This document shows, piece by piece, positions 15,291 through 22,898 of a DNA stretch of 27,513 nt (the stretch's first letter is position 1; the number at the start of each line of letters is the position of its first letter). The stretch is from CAUVKI01 sp963552605 (lineage in GTDB: Bacteria > Bacillota > Clostridia > Tissierellales > Peptoniphilaceae). A program made the translations under genes and the position numbers. The notes below the pieces were generated by a model. The model was given only the letters and a program-made list of their open reading frames with translations, did no database searches and had not been told where the DNA came from. The DNA is taken from assembly GCA_963552605.1 (NCBI GenBank), contig CAUVKI010000024.1, positions 1 to 27,513 on the forward strand, read 5' to 3'.

Positions 15291-16688
15291 ATGAAGACCG
15301 GGATAAAGCGTAGAGTAATAGGAAATTTTTTGTTGTTAGTGTTCATTGCCGTGGCACTATTTGAAGTGGTGTTTTTGTGGGGAATACACGAATTTTTCTA
15401 TCACACGGTTGAAAGCGCACTGACGACAAGACTTGATTACTCGATTGATTATTTTACCAAATATTATTCGTCTATGACTCTTTCCGATGTGATATTGGAA
15501 GATATAGATATCTTTTGGAATCACACGGCTTGTCAGGTGCAGATTTTTTCTCCTGAGGGGGAACTTCTTATGGACTCCATAGGAGTGGAAGGAACTAAAC
15601 ACATTCCCTCAGATGTCAGAACCGCAATAAGCGGAAAAAAGGGAGTGTCGGTTGAAAATCCTTTTTATACGTCGTCGCAGGTGATGTCCGTATCAAAACT
15701 TATGCAGGTGGACGGAAAATCGTTTGCAGTTTTAAGGTTTATCACAAATCTCGACTCCGTAAACAATACAATCGCATCTATCGCAAAAACTGTGATAGTC
15801 GTGGGGGTTTTTACCGTAATCATAACTTTTGTGATAGGCTATTTTTTGGGAGACACCATAGTAAAACCTCTGGAACGTCTTACATCGGCTGCCGGAAGAA
15901 TGGCTGAGGGAAATCTTAAAGTTGATTTTAAGATTGAAAGACAGGACGAAATCGGAAGACTTGCGGAAGCTCTTAAATTTATGTCTGAAGAACTTCAAAA
16001 AAAAGAGGAGATAAAAAACGACTTCATCTCCTCCGTTTCCCACGAATTGAGAACTCCGCTCACGGCAATTAAGGGCTGGGCGGCAACTTTAAGAGACGAT
16101 CCGGAAGATAGAAAAATTCTCTCCGAGGGGCTTGAAATTATAGAATCAGAAAGCGACAGGCTTACGGATATGGTGGAAGAACTTTTGGACTTTTCAAGAT
16201 ATGTTTCAGGAAGAATGACCCTATTTCGTGAGAGGGCGGATCTTTTGGAAATTATAAAAAAGGTGGTGCGTGAAATCACCCCCAGAGCCGAAAACTTTTC
16301 AGTTTATTTAGTTGTTAATTCCTCAAACAAGCTTGGACTTTACTCTTTGGACTCGGCAAGATTCAGGCAGGTACTTATAAATGTGCTTGACAATGCCATA
16401 AAATTTTCAAATGAGGGCGGGATTGTTGAAATCATACCCAAAAAGAATGAAAATTTCATAGAAATAAGTGTAATCGATCATGGAATAGGAATTCCTACGG
16501 AGGAGATTTCAAGAGTCAAAGAAAAATTCTACAAAGGTAAATCCCAACACTCGCACAACGGATTAGGACTTTCCATAGCCGATGAAATAATGAAGCTGCA
16601 TGGAGGAGCGCTTGAAATTTTTTCCGAACCTGAAAAAGGTACAATAGTGAGAATTTTATTGCCGCTGGAGAGCAAAAATGCCAAATAA
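15291..16688 (+). CDS. Sensor histidine kinase (second two-component system)
   Basis: 465-residue kinase with membrane segments at about 10-31 and 163-187 flanking an extracytoplasmic sensor of about 130 residues. A HAMP domain (about 188-240) follows, then the H box with His251 in SVSHELRTPLTAI. The ATP-binding domain has the N box with Asn368 (LDNAIKFS), the G1 box DHGIG (396-400), an F box (EKFYKG) and the G2 box GLGLSIA (424-430). The layout is that of WalK/PhoR-type kinases but without an obvious PAS domain. Its downstream neighbour overlaps it by 11 bases and encodes a lipoprotein that could contact the sensor domain. Confidence 0.93.
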   Translation: MKTGIKRRVIGNFLLLVFIAVALFEVVFLWGIHEFFYHTVESALTTRLDYSIDYFTKYYSSMTLSDVILEDIDIFWNHTACQVQIFSPEGELLMDSIGVEGTKHIPSDVRTAISGKKGVSVENPFYTSSQVMSVSKLMQVDGKSFAVLRFITNLDSVNNTIASIAKTVIVVGVFTVIITFVIGYFLGDTIVKPLERLTSAAGRMAEGNLKVDFKIERQDEIGRLAEALKFMSEELQKKEEIKNDFISSVSHELRTPLTAIKGWAATLRDDPEDRKILSEGLEIIESESDRLTDMVEELLDFSRYVSGRMTLFRERADLLEIIKKVVREITPRAENFSVYLVVNSSNKLGLYSLDSARFRQVLINVLDNAIKFSNEGGIVEIIPKKNENFIEISVIDHGIGIPTEEISRVKEKFYKGKSQHSHNGLGLSIADEIMKLHGGALEIFSEPEKGTIVRILLPLESKNAK

Positions 16689-18084
16689 AACATTTCTCTT
16701 AATATTAGTGTTTATCCTTACAGGATGCAGTCTTAAAATTCCGGATACGGAAAATTTTACGGTGCCTCAAAATTCAGATTTTCCCCTCAAGGGACTATAC
16801 AAAGTGGTAAAGGCGGTAAATTCCGAAACGGGTGAAATATCCGAAGAGACGGGGGAGGAGTATGCCGCGTTCCACAAGGACTTAATAGTTATATCCAACG
16901 AGGTTGCAAAAAATCCCAAGCTCAGATTAAGAAAGGTTGAACTTTCAAAATATCTAATGCGAAACTTTTCAAAATCTCCGGAATTTTTAAATCTGTATGA
17001 TGTGAAAAGTACGGTTTTTACGGTATACGGAGAAAACAGAATGCCCTATGAGCTTCTGATGATAGACGACTCGACCTTGATTTTTTATCGGAACAAAAGC
17101 TTTTTGTTCCTCGACAAAAAAAAGGATATCGTAAGTGAAGACGAGGCGAGAAAAATAATAAGCCTGAAATCCGAGCCGAAGATTCCTCATTATCCCTTAA
17201 AAAGCGGAATACTTTTCGGAATAAAAATCCCCACCGATACTGAATTTTTATATGAAACCTATTTTTTTTCTTTTGAAGATAAAGTTTTAAAAACCGCGTT
17301 TAGAGATAAAAACCTGTTCGTGCCGACAGGCAGGCGTTTTTTAAGAATAGTTCCCGAAAATAAAGGCAGTAATGATTTGACCAAGCTGACTTTTAAGGCC
17401 GAGCCGATATACTCCGAAACAACCCTAAAAAAAGAATTCGAGGAAAATGAAATAGGAAAAATTTTGGTACCGACATCAGATGAAATAACTTTTGTGGGAC
17501 ACGATTATCTTTCAATCGAAAGGACAAATCTTTCAAATTCCTCAAAATCCCTAAGGACAGTGAGCGTACACACTCCGGACACCGATGTTCCGATGTCGCT
17601 TTATGACCTTTTCGGGAGCAACACAAAAAAACTGCTTCACACAAAAGACCTCTCCGAGCCTCTTGGGGATAGCAAAGAAGAAAACTTTGCAATTGAGAGG
17701 ATAGGCGGAAAATGGGCATTGGTAATCCGCACAACCGGAGACAAAGAATTTACCGACTATGTATCCGATGTAAAGCTTCCGGAAAAAATATGTCGATACG
17801 ACGACGATCTTTTCAGTCCGGAATTGGTGCTTTCACACGTGCCGGATGCCATAGACTCCTTTTCTTCTCCCAATGCCGACATAATATTTGTACAAAGTGC
17901 GACAAATATCAAAGCCTACCCCGTAGAAAATAATCAACTTCTCGACACCTCCTTGATGCAATGGAACCTTCCGGAGGGAGCGTCCATAATAATGGTTAAC
18001 TGGCAAAGAGGCAGCCGAGTGGAAGAAACTCTCAAAATTTTCGGTCAAAGCGGAGCAAAGGAAATCAAAGGAGCAAGAGAATGA
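16678..18084 (+). CDS. Lipoprotein of unknown function linked to a two-component system
   Basis: 468-residue protein whose signal peptide ends in the lipobox LTGC (lipidated Cys17), so it should be tethered to the outer face of the membrane. I do not recognise a domain. The sequence is rich in predicted strands, with a clear unit around TVFTVYGENRMPYELLMID and a conserved-looking C-terminal part ending in MVNWQRGSRVEETLKIFG. It starts inside the kinase gene (11-base overlap) behind a GGAGAG ribosome-binding site. It also overlaps the small membrane protein gene by 4 bases. A role as an accessory or inhibitor of the adjacent kinase, as YycH/YycI are for WalK, is conceivable but unproven. Confidence 0.8.
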   Translation: MPNKTFLLILVFILTGCSLKIPDTENFTVPQNSDFPLKGLYKVVKAVNSETGEISEETGEEYAAFHKDLIVISNEVAKNPKLRLRKVELSKYLMRNFSKSPEFLNLYDVKSTVFTVYGENRMPYELLMIDDSTLIFYRNKSFLFLDKKKDIVSEDEARKIISLKSEPKIPHYPLKSGILFGIKIPTDTEFLYETYFFSFEDKVLKTAFRDKNLFVPTGRRFLRIVPENKGSNDLTKLTFKAEPIYSETTLKKEFEENEIGKILVPTSDEITFVGHDYLSIERTNLSNSSKSLRTVSVHTPDTDVPMSLYDLFGSNTKKLLHTKDLSEPLGDSKEENFAIERIGGKWALVIRTTGDKEFTDYVSDVKLPEKICRYDDDLFSPELVLSHVPDAIDSFSSPNADIIFVQSATNIKAYPVENNQLLDTSLMQWNLPEGASIIMVNWQRGSRVEETLKIFGQSGAKEIKGARE

Positions 18085-18449
18085 TACAAAAATTACTTTT
18101 AAGCCTTGCATTAGACCCCACCATAACCAAACTCATAATTCTTTTGAGTTCGGGAATGATTGCTGGAACAATTTTAATCAGGGTGCTTTTGAGAAATGCG
18201 TTTGTAAGAATTCTTCCGGGAATACTGTTGCTTTTCTTCTCGGTATTCAAATTTATGTCGGTAATGCCGAGGTTTCTCGAAAAATCCAGTTTGGAGCCGT
18301 TAACGGAAGTTATGATAGGCTTAATACTCGCAGGAATAAACATATGCACTGCGTGTATTATAGGATTATTGATTCCCAAAAAGAAAGTTCGAAAGAGAAC
18401 AAGAAAGGTTGTTAAAAATGAAAATCACGGGAATAGAATATCTCAATGA
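18081..18449 (+). CDS. Small integral membrane protein, unknown function
   Basis: 122 residues with about three hydrophobic segments (roughly 15-35, 43-60 and 76-100). A strongly basic cytoplasmic tail follows (KKKVRKRTRKVVKN). No family recognised. It overlaps the lipoprotein gene by 4 bases (ATGA) and the recX start by 32 bases, so it belongs to the same transcript. The arrangement of kinase, lipoprotein and small membrane protein suggests a membrane complex, but this is inference from context only. Confidence 0.75.
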   Translation: MIQKLLLSLALDPTITKLIILLSSGMIAGTILIRVLLRNAFVRILPGILLLFFSVFKFMSVMPRFLEKSSLEPLTEVMIGLILAGINICTACIIGLLIPKKKVRKRTRKVVKNENHGNRISQ

Positions 18450-19020
18450 TGAGCTGAAAATAACTACAAATTCTAATGTGTCTTTTATGATTACAAAAGA
18501 TACCTCTTTGGAATACCCATTGGAAGAAGAACAGGAGCTCTCGGAAGACAAGCTTTTTGAAATATTATATTACGATATGACATATAAAGCCCGCATAATA
18601 GCCTTAAAATTTGTCTCAAGTAGGCTGCGAAGTGAAAAGGAAGTCAGAGATTATATAAGGGCAAAAGGCTATGATGATATAATCCAAGACAATGTTTTGG
18701 AGTCCTTAAGGGAATTGGGATATGTGGATGATGAGGAATTTGCAAAATGCTTCGTGCGTGACGGGATGAACCTTAAAAAACAAGGCAAACAAAGGCTCAG
18801 TTTTGAACTTAAGCAAAAGGGAATTTGTGAAGAAAACATTCAAAAAGCCCTGGCACAGCTTGCAGGACACGAAGTGAAAAACGCCTTGGAGATTTTACGC
18901 AAAAAAAATTTTGAAACCGCCGACTTCAAAGAAAGAGTGCGAATTACAAACTATCTTAAGCGCAAGGGCTATTCCTATGACACAATAAAGCACGCAGAAT
19001 GGCTTTTGAAAAATGAATAA
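18418..19020 (+). CDS. recX: Regulatory protein RecX
   Basis: About 200-residue RecX family protein that binds RecA filaments and limits recombinase activity. The three-helix repeats are visible: KFVSSRLRSEKEVRDYIRAKG (about 60-83), then YVDDEEFAKCFVRDGMNLKKQG, and a final repeat ending YLKRKGYSYDTIKHAEWLL. The GAAAGG at 18402-18407 is correctly spaced to ATG 18418, so this start is chosen over the in-frame TTG at 18409. No recA gene is in the window. It overlaps the next gene by 8 bases. Confidence 0.88.
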   Translation: MKITGIEYLNDELKITTNSNVSFMITKDTSLEYPLEEEQELSEDKLFEILYYDMTYKARIIALKFVSSRLRSEKEVRDYIRAKGYDDIIQDNVLESLRELGYVDDEEFAKCFVRDGMNLKKQGKQRLSFELKQKGICEENIQKALAQLAGHEVKNALEILRKKNFETADFKERVRITNYLKRKGYSYDTIKHAEWLLKNE

Positions 19021-19279
19021 CTATGTCTACATACTCAAACTCTCCGACGGCACTTATTATACGGGCTACACCTTAAATCTCAAAAAACGCTTAACACTCC
19101 ACAATGAAGGAAAGGGCGCAAAACGCACCCGAGGAAGAAAAGCAAAGCTAGTCTGCTATCAAACCGTTTCGGATAAAAGCTCCGCCCTCTCTCTTGAGGC
19201 AAAGATAAAAAGCTTGAGCCGAGAGAAAAAAGAAGACCTTATAAAAAAAATCCGACTCACAATATTAGACGAACTATAA
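19013..19279 (+). CDS. GIY-YIG nuclease superfamily protein (YhbQ/UPF0213-like)
   Basis: 88-residue protein consisting of a single GIY-YIG domain. It has YVYILKLSDGTYYTGYT (4-20), Arg26 after LNLKK, His30, and the conserved Glu62 in ALSLEAKIKSLSREKK. Stand-alone proteins of this kind (YhbQ type) have been reported to act on DNA, but their cellular role is unclear. Overlapped at its start by recX (8 bases), it probably shares the transcript and may take part in DNA repair. Confidence 0.87.
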   Translation: MNNYVYILKLSDGTYYTGYTLNLKKRLTLHNEGKGAKRTRGRKAKLVCYQTVSDKSSALSLEAKIKSLSREKKEDLIKKIRLTILDEL

Positions 19280-19293
19280 GAGAGGATATTTTT

Positions 19294-19860
19294 ATGCGCT
19301 GTATAAAATGCGAATACATATGCAAAGAAGAAAGCCACTTCTGCCCAAGATGCGGAGCTTTAATAGAAGACAATCTTCCCGATGTCGATACTATCAGAAA
19401 CCACCTCTTTGAATTGGTAAAACCTATAAGGTCTACTTTCTTCATTTCAAAGTTCTTTGTAAGAGTTCTCTTAATTTTTATTATTATGACTATGCTTAAA
19501 TATTCTTTTTCGTCAGCCAAGAGTGCTGTTGTGACAGTGATTACTGCAGCCTTTCTCTTTATTCACGGTGTGCTTGGAGTTCCCATTAGGAAAAGGGGAA
19601 TCGGTGAAGAAATTGACTTTTCTTTTGAATATCCATATATTCTCAATGGGCTTCATTTTCTCCCTCTTGTGCTTTATGCATTATTTCCCTATGAAGGAGA
19701 GGAGATGAAAAAACTTCTCATAAAGAGTATTGTAATATCAATTATGTTGACTATTTCGATTATCTTAGTAAAATTTGTTTCCTTGATTTACACAAAACAT
19801 AAATCGGAGGAGATAGAAGAAGAATTTAAAATACATCTCAATTCCATCGAAAAACAATAA
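19294..19860 (+). CDS. Zinc-ribbon membrane protein, unknown function
   Basis: 188 residues. The N-terminus is a zinc ribbon with Cys3-x2-Cys6 and Cys17-x2-Cys20 (CIKC ... CPRC). Four hydrophobic segments follow: about 51-69, 73-92, 108-127 and 142-166. The rest is a charged tail. Many Bacillota proteins combine such a ribbon with membrane segments, and none of this type has a known role I can assign. A GAGAGGA ribosome-binding site precedes the ATG, 14 bases after the GIY-YIG gene. Before the restriction island arrived, the M18 aminopeptidase gene must have followed directly, since a copy of its first codons lies 30 bases downstream. Confidence 0.8.
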   Translation: MRCIKCEYICKEESHFCPRCGALIEDNLPDVDTIRNHLFELVKPIRSTFFISKFFVRVLLIFIIMTMLKYSFSSAKSAVVTVITAAFLFIHGVLGVPIRKRGIGEEIDFSFEYPYILNGLHFLPLVLYALFPYEGEEMKKLLIKSIVISIMLTISIILVKFVSLIYTKHKSEEIEEEFKIHLNSIEKQ

Positions 19861-19874
19861 AGAACCGCACTCTC

Positions 19875-19919
19875 TAAGAAGGGGAAAAGATGGATTTGAA
19901 CTACGAAAGAACCAATGTG
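19875..19919 (+). repeat. Left copy of the direct repeat flanking the restriction-modification island
   Basis: This 45-base stretch holds a ribosome-binding region, ATG (19890) and ten codons nearly identical to the start of the M18 aminopeptidase gene at 22854-22898. Over the last 39 bases 35 match, and the match ends sharply at 19919/22898. The repeat marks the left end of the inserted DNA. Confidence 0.85.
19890..19919 (+). pseudogene. Orphaned first ten codons of the M18 aminopeptidase gene
   Basis: The codons for MDLNYERTNV correspond to MNLNYERTNV of the intact gene at 22869. Two of 30 bases differ (GAT/AAT and TTG/TTA). After base 19919 the frame runs into unrelated sequence and stops at 19994, so no working product is expected. 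This is the stub left at the insertion site. Confidence 0.8.
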
Positions 19920-19959
19920 AATCTTATGAGCGCAAGGTTAATGTGTTTTGGAGGTTGTT

Positions 19960-21030
19960 ATGGAATTTATGTCTGCAAAAGAAGCAGCAGTTAAGTGGGG
20001 AATTTCTCAAAGAAAAGTTGCAGTTCTTTGTTCAGAAAAAAGAATAGCTCAAGCAACTATGGTGGGAAATGTGTGGATTATGCCATCAACAGCTCAAAAT
20101 CCGATTGATGCGAAAAATATACAGTATGTTCGTAAACAGCAAAAAAGCATCAAACCTTTTTTGAAATGGGCGGGCGGAAAAGGACAGCTCATTAAAGAAA
20201 TTGAACGCTACTATCCATTTTCTAACAGCAATATTACAAAATATGCAGAGCCGTTCGTTGGAGGGGGTGCTGTTCTATTTGACATACTAAATGAATATGA
20301 TTTAGAAAAGGTGTACATAAGTGATATAAATACCGAGCTAATTAATACATATAGCATTATTCGTAATGACGTCGATAATTTGATTGAAAAACTTTACGAT
20401 ATGCAAAATGATTATATTCCGTTGAATACAGATAATCGTAAAATATATTACTTGTCAAAGCGTGAGCGTTTCAATGAGTTAAAAGTCAATGGTAATGAGA
20501 ATTTTAATATTGAGAAGGCGGCATTGATGATTTTCCTAAATAGAACCTGTTTTAACGGTTTATTCCGAGTAAATAGAAAAGGTATGTTTAATGTTCCTAT
20601 TGGAGCGTACAAAAATCCTATGATTTGTGATGAGGATAATCTTAAAGCTATATCGAAAAAATTGCAAAGGGTCACAATTGTATGCAAAGATTACAGAGAG
20701 TCATCAAATTTTATTGATGAGAATACATTTGTATATTTCGATCCGCCATACAGACCTATTTCCGATACTGCACATTTTACCGCTTATACTGAAAATTTAT
20801 TTAACGATGAAGAACAAATCGCACTTGCAAAATTTGTTGATGAGATGCACAAAAAAGGCGCAAAAATTGTAGTCAGTAATTCCGATCCTAAAAACTCAAA
20901 TAAAGAAGATGACTTTTTTGATAATATATACTCTGCCTATAAAATTAAAAGAGTAGAAGCTACAAGAATGATAAATAGCAATAGTGAGGCAAGGGGAAAA
21001 GTAAAAGAATTACTTATCAGTAATTTTTAA
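19960..21030 (+). CDS. DNA adenine methyltransferase (Dam/DpnM family, GATC) with N-terminal helix-turn-helix
   Basis: 356-residue alpha-class N6-adenine methyltransferase. The catalytic part starts near residue 66 with FLKWAGGKGQL (motif X), then EPFVGGGAVLFD (motif I, about 97-108), a target-recognition part with FNGLFRVNRKGMFNVPIG (198-215), and the catalytic DPPYRP (261-266). This is the Dam/DpnM type that methylates GATC. Ahead of it, residues 1-50 form an extra helix-turn-helix of the excisionase/MerR-like kind (SAKEAAVKWGISQRKV, with GNVWIMP at the wing). The GGAG at 19950-19953 is correctly placed for ATG 19960; the in-frame TTG 19948 overlaps the ribosome-binding site and is unlikely. 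It protects host DNA against the endonuclease encoded 32 bases downstream. Confidence 0.92.
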   Translation: MEFMSAKEAAVKWGISQRKVAVLCSEKRIAQATMVGNVWIMPSTAQNPIDAKNIQYVRKQQKSIKPFLKWAGGKGQLIKEIERYYPFSNSNITKYAEPFVGGGAVLFDILNEYDLEKVYISDINTELINTYSIIRNDVDNLIEKLYDMQNDYIPLNTDNRKIYYLSKRERFNELKVNGNENFNIEKAALMIFLNRTCFNGLFRVNRKGMFNVPIGAYKNPMICDEDNLKAISKKLQRVTIVCKDYRESSNFIDENTFVYFDPPYRPISDTAHFTAYTENLFNDEEQIALAKFVDEMHKKGAKIVVSNSDPKNSNKEDDFFDNIYSAYKIKRVEATRMINSNSEARGKVKELLISNF

Positions 21031-21062
21031 GGAAGTCCATATATGGCAAGGAGGAATAATAG

Positions 21063-21941
21063 ATGGCAAGAAATTTTAATGAGTGGATATCAGGATTTCG
21101 TGATAGTATTGCAAGCTATGGCTATTACATAAATTTTGAAAAAGTTCACAGAAATATAGATGACATCAAGGTTGAATTAAATATTTTAAATTCTCTCGTA
21201 GGATCTAAAAACATTGAGTTTGACTTTGAGAATTTGATAAAGAAATATCCTGAAGTAATGAAGTGCATCCCTTTGCTTTTAGCAGTTCGAGCAAATGAAA
21301 TATATTGTCAGGATGAAAATGGTGGTCATTTATTTCAATTTGATTTTGGAAAGTATTCACCTAAAAGCAATGTCCACTATGAAAGATACAAATACTTTAT
21401 GCGTGAAACCGGATTATTTGATTTGTTGGAAAATCATATCGTGAATAATTTGGTTGACTATGCAACGGGTGTTGAAACCGGTCTTGACTCCAACGGTCGT
21501 AAGAATCGTGGAGGTCATCTCATGGAAGATTTGGTTGAAAATTTCATTGTAAAAGCAGGCTTTACAAAAGGTTTTAATTACTTTAAGGAAATGTGTATCC
21601 GCCAAATTACAAACAAATGGAGCATAGACTTATCCTCTATTTCTAATCAAGGCAAGATGGAGAAACGCTTTGATTTTGTTATTAAAACACCAAATATGAT
21701 ATATGGTATTGAAACTAACTTTTACGGAAGCAGTGGTAGTAAGCTAAATGAAACTGCACGAAGTTATAAGACTCTTGCGTGGGAATCAGAGAAAATTAGC
21801 GGTTTTACATTTGTTTGGTTTACTGACGGAAAGGGGTGGACAAGCGCACGAAACAACCTCGAAGAAACTTTCGATATTATGCAGCATATCTATAATATTA
21901 AAGATTTGGAAAATGGTGTAATTACTGAGGTTTTCAAATAA
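21063..21941 (+). CDS. DpnII-family type II restriction endonuclease (GATC)
   Basis: 292-residue restriction enzyme clearly related along its whole length to R.DpnII, which cuts unmethylated GATC. Shared stretches include NFDEW-like NFNEWI at the start, LNILNSLVGSKNI, FDLLENHIVNNLVDYATGVE, LDSNGRKNRGG and SGSKLNETARSYK. The PD-(D/E)xK-type core is probably around KRFDFVIK and YGIETNFYG. A good ribosome-binding site (AAGGAGGA) precedes the ATG at 21063. The stop TAA overlaps the next ATG by one base, so the third gene is translationally coupled. Confidence 0.94.
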   Translation: MARNFNEWISGFRDSIASYGYYINFEKVHRNIDDIKVELNILNSLVGSKNIEFDFENLIKKYPEVMKCIPLLLAVRANEIYCQDENGGHLFQFDFGKYSPKSNVHYERYKYFMRETGLFDLLENHIVNNLVDYATGVETGLDSNGRKNRGGHLMEDLVENFIVKAGFTKGFNYFKEMCIRQITNKWSIDLSSISNQGKMEKRFDFVIKTPNMIYGIETNFYGSSGSKLNETARSYKTLAWESEKISGFTFVWFTDGKGWTSARNNLEETFDIMQHIYNIKDLENGVITEVFK

Positions 21942-22687
21942 TGACAAAGAAAATAACAAAATGGGAACCTGAGGATTTTGAATTGGAAATGACTACGCAT
22001 TGGTCTTTTCCGAAGCGTGGCAATTGGGCAACCCATGACGCAAAATGGCGTGGCAATTGGTCTCCATACATTCCCCGAAACATTTTGCTTCGTTATTCAA
22101 AAGAGAATGATTTGGTGCTTGATCAATTTGCTGGTGGTGGCACTACCCTTGTAGAAGCAAAATTATTAAATAGAAATATTATTGGAATAGATGTTAATGA
22201 TCTTGCTCTTGAGCGTTGTAAGGAAAAAACTTTATTTGAGCACGAAGGTGCTGAGGGTAAAGTTTATATTCGAAAGGGTGATGCAAGAAATCTTGATTTT
22301 ATTGAGGATAATAGCATTGATTTGATTTGTACCCACCCTCCATATGCAAATATTATTCAATACAGTGAGAATATTGCTGAAGATTTATCTTTGTTGAGGG
22401 TTAAAGATTTTCTTGAAGAAATTAAAAAGGTTGCATCAGAAAGCTATCGTGTTTTAAAAAAAGATAGGTTCTGCGCAGTTCTTATGGGGGATACACGCCA
22501 AAAAGGTCATATGATATCAATGTCTTTTGATGTTATGCGTATTTTTGAAGAAGCAGGATTTAAACTTAAAGAGTTAATCATCAAAGAACAACATAATTGC
22601 AAGGCAACGGGATATTGGAAAACAAATAGTATAAAATATAATTTCTTGCTTATTGCTCACGAATACTTATTTGTTTTTATAAAATAG
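21941..22687 (+). CDS. Site-specific DNA methyltransferase (motif order X-I-IV), third gene of the restriction-modification operon
   Basis: 248-residue amino-methyltransferase. The N-terminal part has WSPYIPRNILLRYS (motif X), then LDQFAGGGTTLVEA (motif I, about 60-73), then CTHPPYANIIQYS (motif IV with THPPY, about 130-142), and a C-terminal stretch around KEQHNCKATGYW. The order X-I-IV differs from DpnA, the second methylase of the classical DpnII system, where motif IV comes first. It therefore appears to be a different family in the same position. No obvious separate target-recognition domain is visible. It may methylate GATC in another context such as single strands, or another sequence altogether; this cannot be settled here. 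Confidence 0.85.
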   Translation: MTKKITKWEPEDFELEMTTHWSFPKRGNWATHDAKWRGNWSPYIPRNILLRYSKENDLVLDQFAGGGTTLVEAKLLNRNIIGIDVNDLALERCKEKTLFEHEGAEGKVYIRKGDARNLDFIEDNSIDLICTHPPYANIIQYSENIAEDLSLLRVKDFLEEIKKVASESYRVLKKDRFCAVLMGDTRQKGHMISMSFDVMRIFEEAGFKLKELIIKEQHNCKATGYWKTNSIKYNFLLIAHEYLFVFIK

Positions 22688-22809
22688 ATATATGCTGCAC
22701 TTGGTTTGCATTTGGACATTAAGAAATCAAAATGTAACGAGAAAATTGTTATGTTTTTTATGATTTATGTGGATAACAGCAAATCAGTCAACCATACTCT
22801 ACAAAAATC

Positions 22810-22838
22810 TTGCTTAATCGTGAGGATTGGTGTAAACT
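22810..22838 (+). promoter_or_regulatory. Possible promoter for the M18 aminopeptidase gene
   Basis: TTGCTT (22810-22815) and TAAACT (22833-22838) are spaced by 17 bases, about 30 bases before the start codon. It lies in the non-coding tail of the island, so after the insertion the aminopeptidase gene may be driven by imported sequence. The match to consensus is moderate. Confidence 0.35.
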
Positions 22839-22853
22839 TGCGGTACTTAATGA

Positions 22854-22898
22854 TTAGGAGGGAGAAAGATGAATTTAAACTACGAAAGAACCAATGTG
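22854..22898 (+). repeat. Right copy of the direct repeat flanking the restriction-modification island
   Basis: This stretch comprises the ribosome-binding region (AGGAGGGAG) and first ten codons of the intact M18 aminopeptidase gene. It matches the stub at 19875-19919. Similarity begins weakly in the ribosome-binding region and is strong from the ATG on. Confidence 0.85.

Larger units (their letters stand above)
19920..22859. mobile_element. DpnII-like restriction-modification island inserted with target duplication
   Basis: About 2.9 kb containing three restriction-modification genes lies between two copies of the aminopeptidase 5' end. The genes inside look more AT-rich than their neighbours and use CGT for arginine more often (for example in NGRKNRGG). 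No transposase or integrase is present. This matches the described mode of restriction-modification insertion with long target duplication. The last 170 bases (22688-22859) hold no recognisable gene. Confidence 0.65.

Noticed and set aside
19890..19994. Possible 34-residue small protein starting with the aminopeptidase-like codons
   Set aside because: Only the first ten codons match a known gene. The rest runs through the ribosome-binding site and start of the methylase gene, so it is an insertion stub rather than a gene.
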